Shown: one piece after another, positions 34,801 through 47,165 of the stretch | Position numbering within the stretch: the stretch's first letter is position 1 | How the letters are laid out: each line of letters opens with the position of its first letter | Source of the DNA: Mercenaria mercenaria | Lineage: Eukaryota > Mollusca > Bivalvia > Venerida > Veneridae | NCBI RefSeq assembly: GCF_021730395.1 | Contig: NC_069361.1 | Location: 79,927,001-79,991,000, forward strand | Direction: 5' to 3' | Length of the DNA: 64,000 nucleotides | The notes under the pieces: generated by a model | The model's database searches: none | What the model saw: only the letters and a program-made list of their open reading frames with translations | Told to the model about the DNA's origin: nothing | Made by a program: the position numbers and the translations under genes

Positions 34801-37800
34801 CTTGGTTACCAGTCACAGTGTGTGGCATGGCTTTGCTACTGTTGCTTAAATCAGTTTGAGTTAATGGAAGATGAAACTAAACTTTTATGTCAATCTCTTG
34901 TTTGAAGTCTGGTGTTCCTTATTTGCATAAAATAGGTGTATTGATCGATTAAAAAAACTCTATATTTCAGTATCCAAGTGAAAATCTTACTAACCGAATT
35001 CCTTGTCCCGACCCTCTCCTCGAGAAAAAAATCAAAATCTTATTATTTTCACCAATGGATATGCAAGAAACAACAACAAACAACACACAAAAAGAAGCTT
35101 CATTTGATAGAGTTTTCATATGGAGTTTCTTTTTTATCTAAGAATATGAAGAATGCCTTAAAAACGAAAAAAGACCAATACTTCCAATGACCTATTTTAA
35201 AAAAAATCACATATTAGATATATTTAAAATGGTCTGAGTACAGTTTATATATATATATACATATATACGAAATATGACAATATTTAGATCGCGTGGAGAG
35301 TTTATTAGTGTTATCAAAATAATGAAAGGGAAGCATTGAAGAAAAAATATTTTACATTACTAAATATTTTTAGCCTTGAAGGTTAGTGTCCCTTCGTGTT
35401 ATAATTGTCTTATCTATGCTTCTTTTGTACGATGACAATGCTATAACTACAAAATTGTACATTTTTGTTTTGTTTAAAACGACAATTAACCTTTTCACCT
35501 TTCCCTTCTTTGAGGAAGGCTTTATCTTTCACCGTGAACTTTAACCTAAGGTATTATTTATTCATTCGACTTAAGTCTAAAAGTGCATTGCATTTTTGCG
35601 TTTTACTTCAATAGCCTCACGCCGCCATGAACTTTCAACCCGAGATTTTTTTCACTTATTTTTATCTGTTTGTTTATTTTTGCTGTTGTTTTAGTGACAC
35701 CGACGTGTGTTGTTGATATCAAAAAGTATTAACTGCAATGCCAACTAGAGCCGTTTCATGAATCAATTTAAGCCCATGATTGGAAACACCATGAATGGAA
35801 AAAACAACACATGCAATCGCTCATTCTCTCAGCAGATATTTTTTGACGTTAAGAAGGATTTACTACAACATTTTGATAAAGTACCGTGTGCTGATGCATG
35901 CTTCGCATCTAACTATAAACCGTTGATCGATTATTAACTGCCATAAAATATCCTCGAAGTTGCATTTTATTCTACATTTGCACGGGTTTCCCTTGCATAA
36001 TTTTCAAAAAAGTGGAATTTTTATGTTACATTTCGATATTCGTCCTGACTGTCTTGGCATTGCATACAAAACAAAGGAAAATGAGTTTAGTGTCTACGTG
36101 CAATAGAAGAAACCGAAATAGTGCCCTTTGCACCAACGCTTTATAGATGAGGAGAACAATGAATTAATTTTTATTGAAACTATGATTTATTTGGCTGCAT
36201 TTTTATAAGAAACATTGCGACCTTATCTAACTTGAATACTATGGTTCTGGTTATACGACACGGTTTTCACGACATTTGTGACAATCTATTTGCACTGACA
36301 TTAGTTTAATTGTATTTCCAGTTAATAGTTTTACTAGAAATACCCAACCTGTGGGGTCGAATTTGCGTCAGATGTGTGCATATCTCCTTTGATCTTGATA
36401 TCTGTTGCAGTGAATCTCGAGCATAAATGCAGTAATATTGCAGCATGTATCCAAGCAACGCTGCTATTTTCAAAACGGTCAATTCTGCAATTAGTCCGAT
36501 ATGGAAATTATTTCCGTATTGAGGACTACTGAATTTGTCTTTTATACCGTTATAATAACCATTAAACTCAGATTTTTTTCTTTTTTTGTTATATAATCAT
36601 CTAAAATGTGAATGTCACAGCGTCTACTCAATACCTGTGTCGTTGCTTTATTAAATCGCAAACTGTCCGCCTTCATTTGTAGTTGTCATTTGACTGGGGC
36701 AGCGCAATGGTCAATGTCCACAATTCAGTTACGCAACTTTTATAAGAAGAACAATCATTGCAAGCCGTGACATAACATGTTGATACTTCAGTATACACGG
36801 AACAATTTCTGAAATTATTTTTTTTTTTTTAGAAAATGTGTTTTTCGTTTTCTTTCGGTGTCTAACAGAATCTTAGTGTTGAGGTCGTCAAAGGGACTGT
36901 TAGCCGACAGAAGAGCTTTTATAGTATACATGCACACATATTTAAGTGGCTTGCATGCTGGTCAATATTCAAAATTATTACATGACCTGTTCTATTAGTC
37001 GCCAGTTCGTAGTTTGTGCTATTGACCAGTGTATAGTTATACACTAAATTTTGCCAGGCTAAAGTCAAATCTTACAAAAAAATGTTTTAATGGTTAATAA
37101 AACACTTATTGAATGACTTGCCGGTAAACAGTCAAAACTATTTGCCTTCGGTCCGAAGGGTTCTGACAGACAAGTTATTCAATACACTAGACAATATTTA
37201 AATCTCAAATCTCGCATACGCTAGTTTAATATAATACAGCGTTTTCACAGTCAGTGTCACACTGTTAAGATGATCCATTTGAGTCCCTAAAATTAAAAAA
37301 AAAATAAAAACATTTCTATATATAGTGTTTAACAATTTTACTTCAGCAGTCACATTTTGTAAAAAAAAATCAAGACCTTGAAGTTTTGGTATAAAAGAGA
37401 AATGCCATCAAAGTAAAGCATATCAATTTGAAATTTTTGCCAATTAAGGCGTATTAAGTGAAAGCATACACCCTAAATACGTTTTATTACAAAACTTAAT
37501 GAGATAGAAATGTGTGCCTAATTTGGCTTCAAATCGCTTTGATATTTATGCAAGTGCCTGGGAATACCTTGATCATTAAACTTCTAAACTACTAGTTGTG
37601 AAAATAAGCTACATAAATGTTTGTACGAGTCATTTTAGTGTAAAAATTAATATTTATTTCCTCAACAAACAGCCGAGTCAAGAATGAACTGGCGGTACTT
37701 GATCGGACAAGTGTATAGGATCGATGAACTAGACAGTTCAGCGCGAAATTAGAAAGTGCAATAGCTTCATGGGATAAACAGCTTTGTTCGTCGAATCTTG

Positions 37801-39024
37801 TCAAATATAAATAAAGGAGAATTATTATTACAATCAGTTTATCAAGAAATGATGTAGACTTGTGTTTGTGGAATAAAATAAAGGGATACTAAAACTTGTA
37901 GCAAAATAAAAATTCTTTGTTTTGAATTTCGTATTTTATCACGAATGACCAGATCTTCCTATTTTTGAAGACGTTTAGAAGGTTATAAAGCAAAATAGTT
38001 TGGTTACAAATATCTGGTTAGTATATTCGCCTTTATCAAAAATATCAAGGCGAAGAAATGATATTTAGGTGTATTGAAACTATGTACAAACATTCTTAAA
38101 TTTTCTTCTTTGTTTGCAAAAGTAAGACAAATGGAGGTCGTATAATGTTAAACGTATTGTAAATATTTGTAAAAGAAGAACATTTGTCAGTGAATCTTCA
38201 TTGAGTAAACAAAACTGGAGTATTGACACAATTTTGTTTTATCACAATATAGATTTTCAAAACCTTCCTAAACAAAAGTTTACTATAACTAGAATAATTA
38301 TAGACATATATTTTTGTTTATTCTCTTTTCAGATGCTTCGAGTGTAAATCCATTAAAACCCGTGCGTATTAATACCGCTATGAGGCCGCCACGTGCAGAC
38401 TCGCCGAATCTAAAACGGCAGGTGACCCGGACAGAATCTTTACGCCAACGATGCAACGATAAAAACACTGATGAAATTATTCGGTTTGTCCGAGATATCC
38501 AGTTCGAACGTCTTCCAACTTCAATGCGCCTGCAGAAAAAGGCGCCACTACCAAGCATTGGACAGAACTGTATCAAAAGTAACACGTGCGATTCAGGATT
38601 TCTTGATCGCGCGACAGACTCTGCCGATAGTGATGAAGATATGCTAGATAATGAAATTCTGTATTCAACTCAGAAAAAATCCGCGCCAAAACTTGACCCA
38701 GTTTTAATCAATATGCTCACGTGCCCACGTGGTGTTACAAAAACTTCAAACGACCATCAAATATTATCAAGGTCCCTTCCTCAGGGTCATGCAGACATGT
38801 ATAATAATAATCTAAAAGTTCCTCGCCAAAACAGTTTCATCAGACACGGCAAAATACACAGAAAAGGAAACACGGGTAACCAAAGAATAATTTCGAAACA
38901 ACTTCCGCCGCTGTCACGTGACATTATTCCAGAGCGTCCTTCTGCTCCACCTCCGAGCAAAACGCCGCCGTTGTCAGACAACAGTTTTGTCGAAGAGGAG
39001 CCATTAGAATACCTAGACCTTTGA
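31818..39024 (+). CDS. uncharacterised 263-aa proline/serine-rich protein, two exons
   Basis: Exon 1 is 31818-31917: ATG in a good context (aaaaATGG), coding MVATNAKHVKVIKSLYDRLR... and ending ...NKSGE plus one base at donor gaag/gtgcgt (phase 1). Exon 2 is 38333-39024: acceptor tcttttcag, first codon completed as GAT (Asp), then ASSVNPLKPVRINTAMRPPR and 691 open bases to a TGA. The phases match exactly. Exon 1 is a basic amphipathic helix (residues about 5-28). The remainder is low in hydrophobics and probably disordered, with a conserved-looking stretch TDEIIRFVRDIQFERLPTSM near residues 82-101, an acidic patch (DSADSDEDMLDNE), a proline-rich segment (PERPSAPPPSKTPPLSD) and the acidic end EEEPLEYLDL. 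No family recognised; no signal peptide or membrane segment. The 6.4-kb intron holds a MITE. Poly(A) signal at 39407. Confidence 0.78.
32176..32200 (+). other. possible alternative first coding exon of the 263-aa gene
   Basis: ATG followed by eight codons (MTKLSEVP) and one extra base at a donor (ccag/gtacgag), which is phase 1 and would splice in frame to 38333. It lies 258 bp after exon 1, so a second promoter is possible. Short and unproven. Confidence 0.2.
33896..34072. mobile_element. TTAA-type MITE, copy 2, one end lost
   Basis: Same core as the copy at 24921 (ctttgtgaccagcgcagatc, cctgcacggatgtgcag, gcactgttcgct) and the same right end (aaatttagcagggtaa). The left terminal repeat is missing. 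Confidence 0.75.
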
Positions 39025-40155
39025 CAAAAAGTCAGGATTTTTTTTGTGTTACCGAATGGATAACACTACATGTGATGATAATTTGCCATAGAGATGAAAT
39101 CAGGTTACCCATCCTGTTCAAAATTTATGCCATATTCATATAACTAACCTTTCTCAGGGGAATCTGCATTTTAGTGCGCGTCTGTGTGACTTTCTACAAT
39201 ATTTGTAAGACGTGTGAATGTAATGTATTTAACTTTTACCAAAGATGTGCGTGTCTGCAGACGAATATGAAATTTCGTTTGATCTACATTGTGTCATATG
39301 GTTTATTCTTCATTATCCCTTGTGTTTTCTTTTGGAAATCTTAGACGTATATAGCTGTGTTCAAGGCAAGAACCCAGTTGAAATGACAGAATGCGAAATT
39401 CATTAAAATAAACGTATGCTAATGCTTTTGAATTCAATCCACAGTCAGGCGATTACAGTGATGAAAAGACACAGACATACACAGTATATAAGTAGTCAAA
39501 GGTTTTGAGAAATATTTTATTTATGGCAACATTCAAACCATACTGGCAACATTCAAACCATACGTGTATCTATATTTTACCGCTGGTACTAGAGTGAACA
39601 CGTACAAAAAAAGATGTTTTCAAAATGTTCGAAATATATGTTACCATACACGTTTCACTATAAAGGCTTTGTAAGTATATTTACCATTGTTTAATTGAAA
39701 GGAACATTGTTCAGTGTGAATGCATGTACCTGAATAGTAATTTGTATGCATCCTGATTTTTATATTTTCATAATAAATTGTATTACTTATGATTTTAAAT
39801 GATTATAAATTATGATTTATGCTTTACAACAATGAAATTAATAACTTTAGTTTGTTATTTATTATCAGCCTTACAGTTGCCATATGTTCATAACTGTCAC
39901 ATTACGTCTGTCTGTCAGTAAAGTCAAAATGGTTACGTGTACTTCATAAGTTAATTTTAGACATGTCTTACATATGAACATCACAATATAAAAAAACATA
40001 GCGGTTAAATTCCATCTACTTTACATCAAATTATACCACGTTACTAACGCAATAAATAGCGTTCTATGTTAATGTCATGTCATTTATAAGTGTAAAATAC
40101 AAACTACGCAAGTTTTTTTCGTATAGAAATACCGACTAGGCCTGAATCACTTTTT
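39025..40155. other. 3' UTR then intergenic
   Basis: Contains an AATAAA at 39407-39412 (383 nt after the stop, likely poly(A) signal of the 263-aa gene) and an 18-bp tandem duplication near 39522-39560 (tggcaacattcaaaccat). Nothing else recognised. Confidence 0.5.
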
Positions 40156-41173
40156 ATACGCCCGTTTGAAAAACGGGACGTATTATGGGAACGCCCCTGG
40201 CGGGCTGGCGGCGTCCGCAGACTTTGTCCGAAACATATCTTCTTCATGCATGGAGGGATTTTGATGAAACTTGGCACAGTTGTTCACCATCATGAGACGG
40301 AGTGTCATGCGCAAGAACCAGGTCCCTAGGTCTAAGGTCAAGGTCACACTTTGAGGTCAAAGGTCAAATTCAAGAATGACTTTGTCCGTAGCATATCTTT
40401 TTCATGCATGGAGGGATTTTGATGTAACTTGATACAATTGTTCACCATCATGAGACGGAGTGTCATGCGCAAGAACCAGGTCCCTAGGTCTAAGGTCAAG
40501 GTCACAATTAGAAGTCAAAGGTTACAAGAATGAAAACTTTGTCCGGAGCATTTCTTCATGCATGGAGGGATTTTGATATAACTTGGCACAAATGTTCACC
40601 ACCATGAGACGGAGTGTCAGGCACAAGAACCCAGGTCCCTAGTTCTAAGATCAAGGTCACACTTAGAGGCCAAAGGTCAGATGCAAGAACGACTTTGTCC
40701 GGAGCATTTCTTCTTCATGCATGGAAGGATTTTGATGTAAATTGGCACAATTGTACACCATCATGAGACGGAGTGTCATGCGCAGGTCCCTTCTTTAGAA
40801 TTACTTCCCATTGTTGTTACTACAAATAGCTTATATTGTAACTTTTTCATTACTAGTCATAGGGCAAAATCGAGACCACTTTTCTGTAGTACAACATGCA
40901 TGTTACATCCAATATTGAAGTGTATTTTGACCTATCTCTACCTGGTTAGGATTTTTGTGTGGACTTGGAATTTTTGTTTAAAATTTTTAAGATTAACTTC
41001 CCTTAGTTGTTACTATAAATAACTTATATTGTAACTTTTTTATAATCATAGGGAAAAACCAAGACCACTTTTCTGTGGTACAATATAGATGTTACTTTCA
41101 AATTTCAGATGTATTTTAAGGTATCAATTTACCTTTGTGCTAGTGTAAAGAAATTTGCTATGACGGGCGTATA
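40156..41173. mobile_element. about 1-kb non-autonomous DNA element with tandem modules
   Basis: Inverted ends tatacgcccgt and acgggcgtata. Four internal modules of 154-159 bp (tggaggga at 40251, 40410, 40564; variant at 40722) each contain catgcatggagggatttt, catgagacggagtgtca and ctaaggtcaaggtcacac. The right part has a second tandem duplication of about 190 bp (ttgttactacaaatagctta near 40813 and ttgttactataaataactta near 41005). No protein is encoded. Confidence 0.78.
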
Positions 41174-41284
41174 TTGTGACATTCTGGCACTCTTGTTTAT
41201 GTTTTAATAAAACTGTTACTTTAATTTAAAAAACACCACAGAAACCTTGGGGCATGTCTTTTTAGCTGACCCCTCTTCTTTAAC

Positions 41285-41425
41285 GAAGCGACTCAGATAA
41301 AACGTGTGTGAGGCGTCGGCTGCTCAACCCGGAGGTCGTGGTTTCGAGCCCCACTTACTAATTGACACGAGTACTGGCTCGAGAGCTTGCAGCTTTCGTC
41401 ACAGTCGAGCTAAAATAAATGTGTA
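41285..41425 (+). mobile_element. tRNA-derived SINE, copy 2 of the second family
   Basis: B box ggtttcgagccc after ggcgtcggctgctcaacccggaggt split over the arms, followed by acacgagtactggctcg and the tail gagctaaaataaat, matching the minus-strand copy at 23465. Confidence 0.65.
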
Positions 41426-42323
41426 AAAACTAAATAAAACTTTTTGAGATATTCCCTACTATGACCGGAAAGCTGCCGTTTCGAAAGTGATTCGAATAAT
41501 CTTTTGGACTTCTTCGCAATTTACTGTAAAAATGACTTCGTATATAAACTACAGCAAACGTCAGCAATAAGGTAGCATGTTTCTATATATATAAAAAAAA
41601 TATTGGCATTTGATGTACATGAGAAGTTGAACGCAAACGAAGCGGTTCTCTTATTCCGCCGTCACCCTGTATTAAGAAAATAAATATTGTAACAATGTTA
41701 CACCATGAGAACAACAATATTTTGATTTAATTGTGCCTAGTTTCCCTCCTCCAAACAAAGAAATGGCACGATGGAAATAGTCTTGGATTTAAACATTTTT
41801 AAAGAAGTTAATCGTTTTAATACATATTTATCTTATTTTATTTGTCAGTTTAAAACGCAACAACAATATTTGAATGTTTCTTTCGGTCTGTCTCCCCCTG
41901 ACCATAACACTGGTGTAATTTGGCGGTAAATTCCATACGGTTACGTTCGGGTTTCCAAAAATAAGTAAATTGATATTAAGTACAAAAGGGACAAAAGTTA
42001 AAAGTTATGACCGCAAAAGGCCTAACCTTCCAGAAGTTGAATTTAGTGCAGGTCCTCTCAGTAAAAAACTGCCTACAATGTAAACAATACTGAAACTTAC
42101 GCAATAAAGTGTTCACTTAACAAAAAAAAGTTGAAAAATTTGTATTAAAAAATGTAGTCATTTTTCGTTTCTGTTGGATAACGTCTATAGTATTGGAACT
42201 GGTCGATTTCCTACGAATCCTGATTAGTAGGCTTACATATGTTTAATTATACAGTCATAACTAAATCTGTCATAAGTCTATATCGAGTGAAATTTAAAAA
42301 AAGACTGTTAGAAATGTAAGTGG

Positions 42324-42510
42324 GAGGATAGTGCAAGAAACAGAAGACGTCCCAATTCCAGAAGCTTCCCTGGTTCTTTAGCGTGCCAGGTGTAAAGCAC
42401 CCATACACGGGACCCAATGTTAGTTATCTTTGTTTCGTTTGGTAGTCGAACTCACGCCCCCTGGTTTCGTTCCATCATCTGCTCTGGAAACTAAAGACCA
42501 CACTCCACAG
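42324..42510 (-). mobile_element. tRNA-derived SINE, third family, copy 1
   Basis: Minus-strand tRNA-like head (about 42450-42510, degraded) followed by a shared non-tRNA core seen on the plus strand as gacgtcccaattccagaag, tggttctttagcgtgccagg and aagcacccatacacgggac. The same core recurs at 48668 and 51918 in the same orientation. Confidence 0.72.
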
Positions 42511-44173
42511 AACTAAATATACTGCTGATTAAGTCTGCCGAAACGTAGACACATTAGATTAATGTAGAGCACCTGAAAATTGGTTGCTGTATAGTGGCAG
42601 CTAATTTATTTAGAAACTGTAGTTTAACAGAAAATATCTGCCTATAAGTGGAATAATTCACTACTCCGAGGTATACCGTTAACATAAATGAAAACACGAA
42701 TATACAAGTTTGCTATCTTTTACCAAAAAACAGTGCGTTTAGAAAATATTTGACTACATATCCAGACCCCACGCTTTATACTATTTGTCGAGAAAAGCGA
42801 CAGTAAGGCTGCGGATAACAAAATAAATTCCGTGTCTCTTTTTCCGTGTGCGCTAACAAAGCGCCATTTGGCTCTTGCATAATTGAAAACTATTTATAAT
42901 GCTGTTACTTGATAGTTACAAATTACTTTGTTATATGACTAAAATATATTATTAACACGTAACCACAAACAATTACCATTTCAGTATTCAAATTTTACGA
43001 GCATACCAAAACTCTTGCCCTCTAATTCTAGTGAACATGATACCCTGTACGTAATTCAATTAATATCAATTTTGAAATAATGAAATAATTGTCAGAATAT
43101 CAAATGACGCGTTATAAAATCCCCTCATTTTTAATTTATATTTAAATAGAATTACAGAAATTCAATATCGGTTATAACGTTTTTGATGTAGATAGAAATA
43201 AGTTACCTATATCTGTAGGCAACTAGGGTAAGAAAGAATATTAAAGTTTCTTGACTGCTAAGTTGCTTCAGATGAGCTCAAGGTCCTGTATTGTTACGTC
43301 CCCTTTAATACATACAAGAGTTCTTGCCCTTGATTGTCGACTGTTCAATAGACAAGCCAAGATCATTCAAGGCAGTATTTTACATTGCTAAACATAGCTG
43401 GAGGCGTTATTGATCTAAAAGACATTCGACCTCCCACCCTACCCCCTGCCCCTTCAACCCCACTTACTATGTGTACATTGTAACTACATGTACATTTCAA
43501 CTCATCGGGTCCACCACAACTTCTTTGACGTGAAATTAAAGTAAAACGCCCTTTTTCACACACTCCCTTTCCAACATGTATTTTCAAATTTATTTTAGAG
43601 AGTAAAATCAATTTTTAATATAACATTCAATGCGATATAGAATCAAGATTCCAAGAGACATAACTCTTAATGGCATACCATGCTCACTCACTAGGTTGTC
43701 TGCAACAGGTTAGTAAAAAAGGCTTATTTACATTATAAAAACTAAAACGTTATTTTTCAATTAAGGGTGTCGTGTAGATAACCTCCAAGGAAGATAATTG
43801 CTCTGTTTAATATCGATACAAATCATTTGATAAAATAGCGAAAATAATTACTATCATAACAATGACACTGCAGAAAATTGCAAAACTTGGATCAAATTGT
43901 CGCGTGCAGATCTACTTTCGAATCTGGGTTCATCTAAACATAATGGTAGGTAGGAAGTCGAAACAACGACAGCAATTTTAATTGATTTAATAATGCAATT
44001 ACCATAACTACTTGGCAAGATTCAGTATGAAATTGGGGCTTATGAAATTGTCTATTTCGTGGACGACTTATCGTGTGGCAATGTTCCGGTTCTGTTTTGC
44101 ATGTTACCTGTAATTAAAAGAAAGGATTTGAAGTGAACATTCTGCTGCTACTGCTGCTTATGATGATATTTCT
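42511..44173. other. intergenic, nothing recognised
   Basis: AT-rich sequence without supported genes; a short C-rich patch lies near 43430-43465. Confidence 0.4.
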
Positions 44174-44295
44174 TGATGATGATGATGATGATGATGATGA
44201 TGACAACAATGAAGAAGAAGAAGATGATGATGATGATGACGACGACGATGACGACGCCGACGATGATGATGATTATTATTATTTTTATTATGAGG
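44174..44295. repeat. (GAT/GAC/GAA)n trinucleotide array
   Basis: About 120 bp of gat and gac triplets interrupted by gaagaagaag and ending in att/tta triplets. Poly-Asp, poly-Met and poly-His frames across it are by-products. Confidence 0.93.
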
Positions 44296-44404
44296 ACGAC
44301 GATAATATATCTTGATGATGGTGGTGCTGGCGATAATATCTTTGAGGGTCATTTTAATAATGTTAATAACCATCAAACAACCTTAGTTTAGTATATACTT
44401 ATTT

Positions 44405-44515
44405 ATTTTGCCTTGGTTATGATTCTCGATCCCAATACATAAAAAAGCTGTACTGATGTTATATGAGAAAACTCGAACCCACCATGTGACATCCTGGGTC
44501 GTAGACCACTACTCC
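44405..44515 (-). mobile_element. degraded SINE, possibly second family
   Basis: Minus-strand remnants: tagtggtctacgaccc, B box ggtgggttcgag, then catcagtacagc and a tail aaggcaaaataaat resembling the copies at 23465 and 41285. Strongly diverged. Confidence 0.4.
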
Positions 44516-45553
44516 CTTTAAACAACCATAAACACTTTTAAACAGACCATTGAAAAATTCAGATTAAAATTATACCTCGGACAAAATTCTGAGCCCATTA
44601 CCGAGTTATACGACAACAATAGCACTTTTTAGACCTAAAATTGTTCACATTATTTGTTGGCATTTTTTTTTCATTTTGTGGATGGAGTAGGAATATATTT
44701 TAAGTCGTAATCCTTTGAATTATTTTTTAATATAAACCACATTGGCTTTTCAACGAATTCTTTTTTTAAAAAGTGAGAAAAATGCTAAATAAGAACTTTA
44801 TTTTGATAGTAAATGCCTGTATGATGTGGAGTGACAATGCTGAATAAGAAAAAAAAAGCAAACAAGCACATATTTCTGATTAAAAGTGCCAAATTGTATT
44901 AATAAACAAAATTATTCTAAAACATTGCCACAAACCGAGTCAAATAATAGCAAGCAACTAATCTAGATGTCGTAAAAGTCGCACTTAAAATACGTCCTCC
45001 CCATGAAAACAATGGCTTCCTTATGAAATGTGCCTTTAAATAATCAATTATTATGAAATTAGATCGCACTCATTACAGTATAAACAATATAACGTATATA
45101 CGAAGATAATCTTATTTTGATGGCTTTTCAATAGATTTTTCGTAAATGATATAGAAATATTAAACTATACAAAAATATTGCAAATCATGACGGTTGACCG
45201 TCTATAATAGATGTGTTTGATTCAAAAGGTCGATAAAAATTTGTCATTAGAGATAAAATTCAATAAAACTATGGGAACGACGGTCTATATTACAGTGGCA
45301 TCGAGTAATTTTGGACCAAATATCATCCTTTAAGACTTTTAAGTAGAGTATGAATACATATCCCGTCACATGATACCGAGCAGTGCGCATAATTAAGAAA
45401 TGACGTTAGATCACTCTAAAATTAAACAGCATTATAGGATAAACAATTGCACGGAATGTTTGGGTGCAATTTTTGTACATGCAATTTCCTACTGTGTATA
45501 TCTTTAAAATAAAGATGAATTTTTTGTTATTAAATGTAGACAATTCTGAGAGG
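44516..45553. other. intergenic, nothing recognised
   Basis: AT-rich, no gene or repeat supported. Confidence 0.45.
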
Positions 45554-45563
45554 TGTCTTTCAG
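45554..45563 (-). terminator. histone-downstream-element-like purine motif
   Basis: On the minus strand, ctgaaagaca lies 11 nt after the stem-loop. Replication-dependent histone pre-mRNAs have a purine-rich site (around GAAAGA) here that pairs with U7 snRNA. The spacing equals that of the partner gene at 47664. Confidence 0.7.
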
Positions 45564-45574
45564 ACAGTGTGCGT

Positions 45575-45590
45575 GGCCCTGAAAAGGGCC
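45575..45590 (-). terminator. histone-type mRNA 3' stem-loop
   Basis: On the minus strand GGCCCTTTTCAGGGCC: 6-bp stem, TTTC loop, preceded by gaaac and followed by acgca, an almost exact match to the metazoan replication-dependent histone consensus bound by SLBP. It starts 35 nt after the stop codon of the gene at 45625. Confidence 0.93.
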
Positions 45591-45624
45591 GTTTCTGTTA
45601 AGTAGGGAACATCCGGCGGGAAAA

Positions 45625-46059
45625 TTAAACAGCTATCTCCATCATTTCATCGTCTGTCTCCGAATCGCCGCTTCCGACGACGATCACAATTTGCTGATAA
45701 GCCAACCATCTTAGTTCGCGGATCTCGTCGGCAATATCTCTTATATACTCGTAAAGTACATTCACAACGCCGTCGATGACTGACATACGTAGAGTTATGC
45801 TGTAGACAAAGTGACGTTGGTTCTCTCTGGTGGCTAAATCCCGACGCAGACGAAGTTCCTGGAGCTTCAAAGTCAAAATATGAAGTTGGTCGCAAACTTT
45901 TAGTAACTTGGTCTCTGCGTGATTGATTTTGCGAATAATCGCTGACTGACTCCGAGTAACGATCATATTTTTTTTTAGAAAATAAATATTTCTGAGAGTT
46001 GTTGATTGTTTGGAATAAAGCAATCGAATGAATTTCTGGAATAGTGTCCAGTCGACCAT
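45625..46059 (-). CDS. small coiled-coil protein gene with histone-type 3' end (pair member A)
   Basis: Intronless frame of 144 aa from an ATG in a strong context (gaagaaATGG); an inner ATG at residue 32 (MIVTRSQ) is a possible alternative start. The stretch from residue 33 (IVTRSQSAIIRK) aligns with residue 25 of the partner at 47166 (IVTDAQRRIY), and residues about 87-127 (SITLRMSVIDGVVN, LYEYIRDIADEI) align with partner residues 71-110. Predicted by eye: a basic helix or coiled coil at about 40-80, a second helix at about 86-118, a short hydrophobic strand (QIVIVV), then an acidic tail (GDSETDDEMME). No known domain. The MSVIDGVVNVLYEYI segment faintly resembles helix 2 of H2B (MSIMNSFVNDIFERI), but a long coil precedes it, so this is not a recognisable core histone. 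A histone stem-loop and downstream element follow, implying S-phase-linked, non-polyadenylated mRNA. Confidence 0.8.
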   Translation of the reverse strand: MVDWTLFQKFIRLLYSKQSTTLRNIYFLKKNMIVTRSQSAIIRKINHAETKLLKVCDQLHILTLKLQELRLRRDLATRENQRHFVYSITLRMSVIDGVVNVLYEYIRDIADEIRELRWLAYQQIVIVVGSGDSETDDEMMEIAV

Positions 46060-47165
46060 TTCTTCAGGGGGAAAGGGTTTTTTTTAACCCTAACACCTTT
46101 TACGTGTCACACAGGTAAGCAATAGGTGTGAACGTCTTCTTGTTCTCCCAATACCACACGTCGAAACGAGGTGTCACCAATTAGCAGATAGATAGATCTT
46201 TATTTTTCCTTCGATATTGAAGATTTGAACATTTTTACAAACACAGAAAATATCTACATGGTACAACTAAATATACATGTATCAATGAAAACACGAAAAT
46301 AACATTAAATGAAAAAAAAAAGATGGCCGCCCATTCATAGTCAACTTAATTAATTAATATCAAACCAAAATTGTCTAGCAGCGAAACCGATGAAAAAATA
46401 GCACAATTTAAGTTTTTATCATTCAAACTAAATATCAGAAACAGAACAGAATATTTATTAATAACGTATACAACATTGTGTACATAGTTATTGCTAAACA
46501 CTTTTACAACTTACATGGTTGGCCACATAATGGTTGTTATCATTTATTATACTGAAAAAAGTAAAAAAAAAAAAATAAATAAATACAGGTAGATAAGGTA
46601 CTGTTAACAGGAGAATGAGATTATACATGTACCTTAAGATGACAATAAAGGAAAATAATGATATTATAGTTAGCAGCATAAATATACATTAAAACATGAT
46701 TGATTCTAATAAGCTATCAAATTAAGCCTTACACAAATTTAACAATCAATAAGTGTACATTGTACATGCTATTCGTGTATCTGAAGAAAAAAATACGGGA
46801 AAAATAACGGCATTATTGTTCACTTAAACATAAATCTTATAATTTGAAGTGAAAAGTAATAATCTGAAATAATAATTTAAAACATAAAAATTGCCGCTTT
46901 CCCTTAAACCCGAATTGTGAAATAAAAGTTGTTGACATTTGTTTTAGTGTCACTTGTAATGTATATTGGACCCAGGGCAGGTATTGACTGTCGCCATTGG
47001 GGCCATGCTGTCAACCTGCTTGTCCTTAATTGACAATACACGGGATATTCCGCCTAAGCCATTGCACAGTCAATTTTAAAATTGCCATATTGTTCAAGAC
47101 ACTGTCTTTGAAAAGTTCATTTGCAAAAAACTTCTCAAACAAAAACGACGTTATTTCTTATCACC
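46060..47165. promoter_or_regulatory. divergent intergenic region between the stem-loop gene pair
   Basis: About 1.1 kb separating two head-to-head genes, a layout also typical of H2A-H2B and H3-H4 pairs. A reverse CCAAT motif (gccattgg, about 46992-46999) lies 170 nt before the plus-strand start. No clear TATA box. AT-rich low-complexity sequence fills the middle. Confidence 0.45.

Larger units (their letters stand above)
31918..38332 (+). other. intron of the 263-aa protein gene
   Basis: 6.4-kb GT-AG intron, AT-rich. Apart from the MITE at 33896 and the C/CT-rich stretch near 32700-32775 nothing was recognised. Confidence 0.65.

Noticed and set aside
44133-44391. Poly-Asp, poly-Met and poly-His frames
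   Set aside because: By-products of the GAT/GAC microsatellite.
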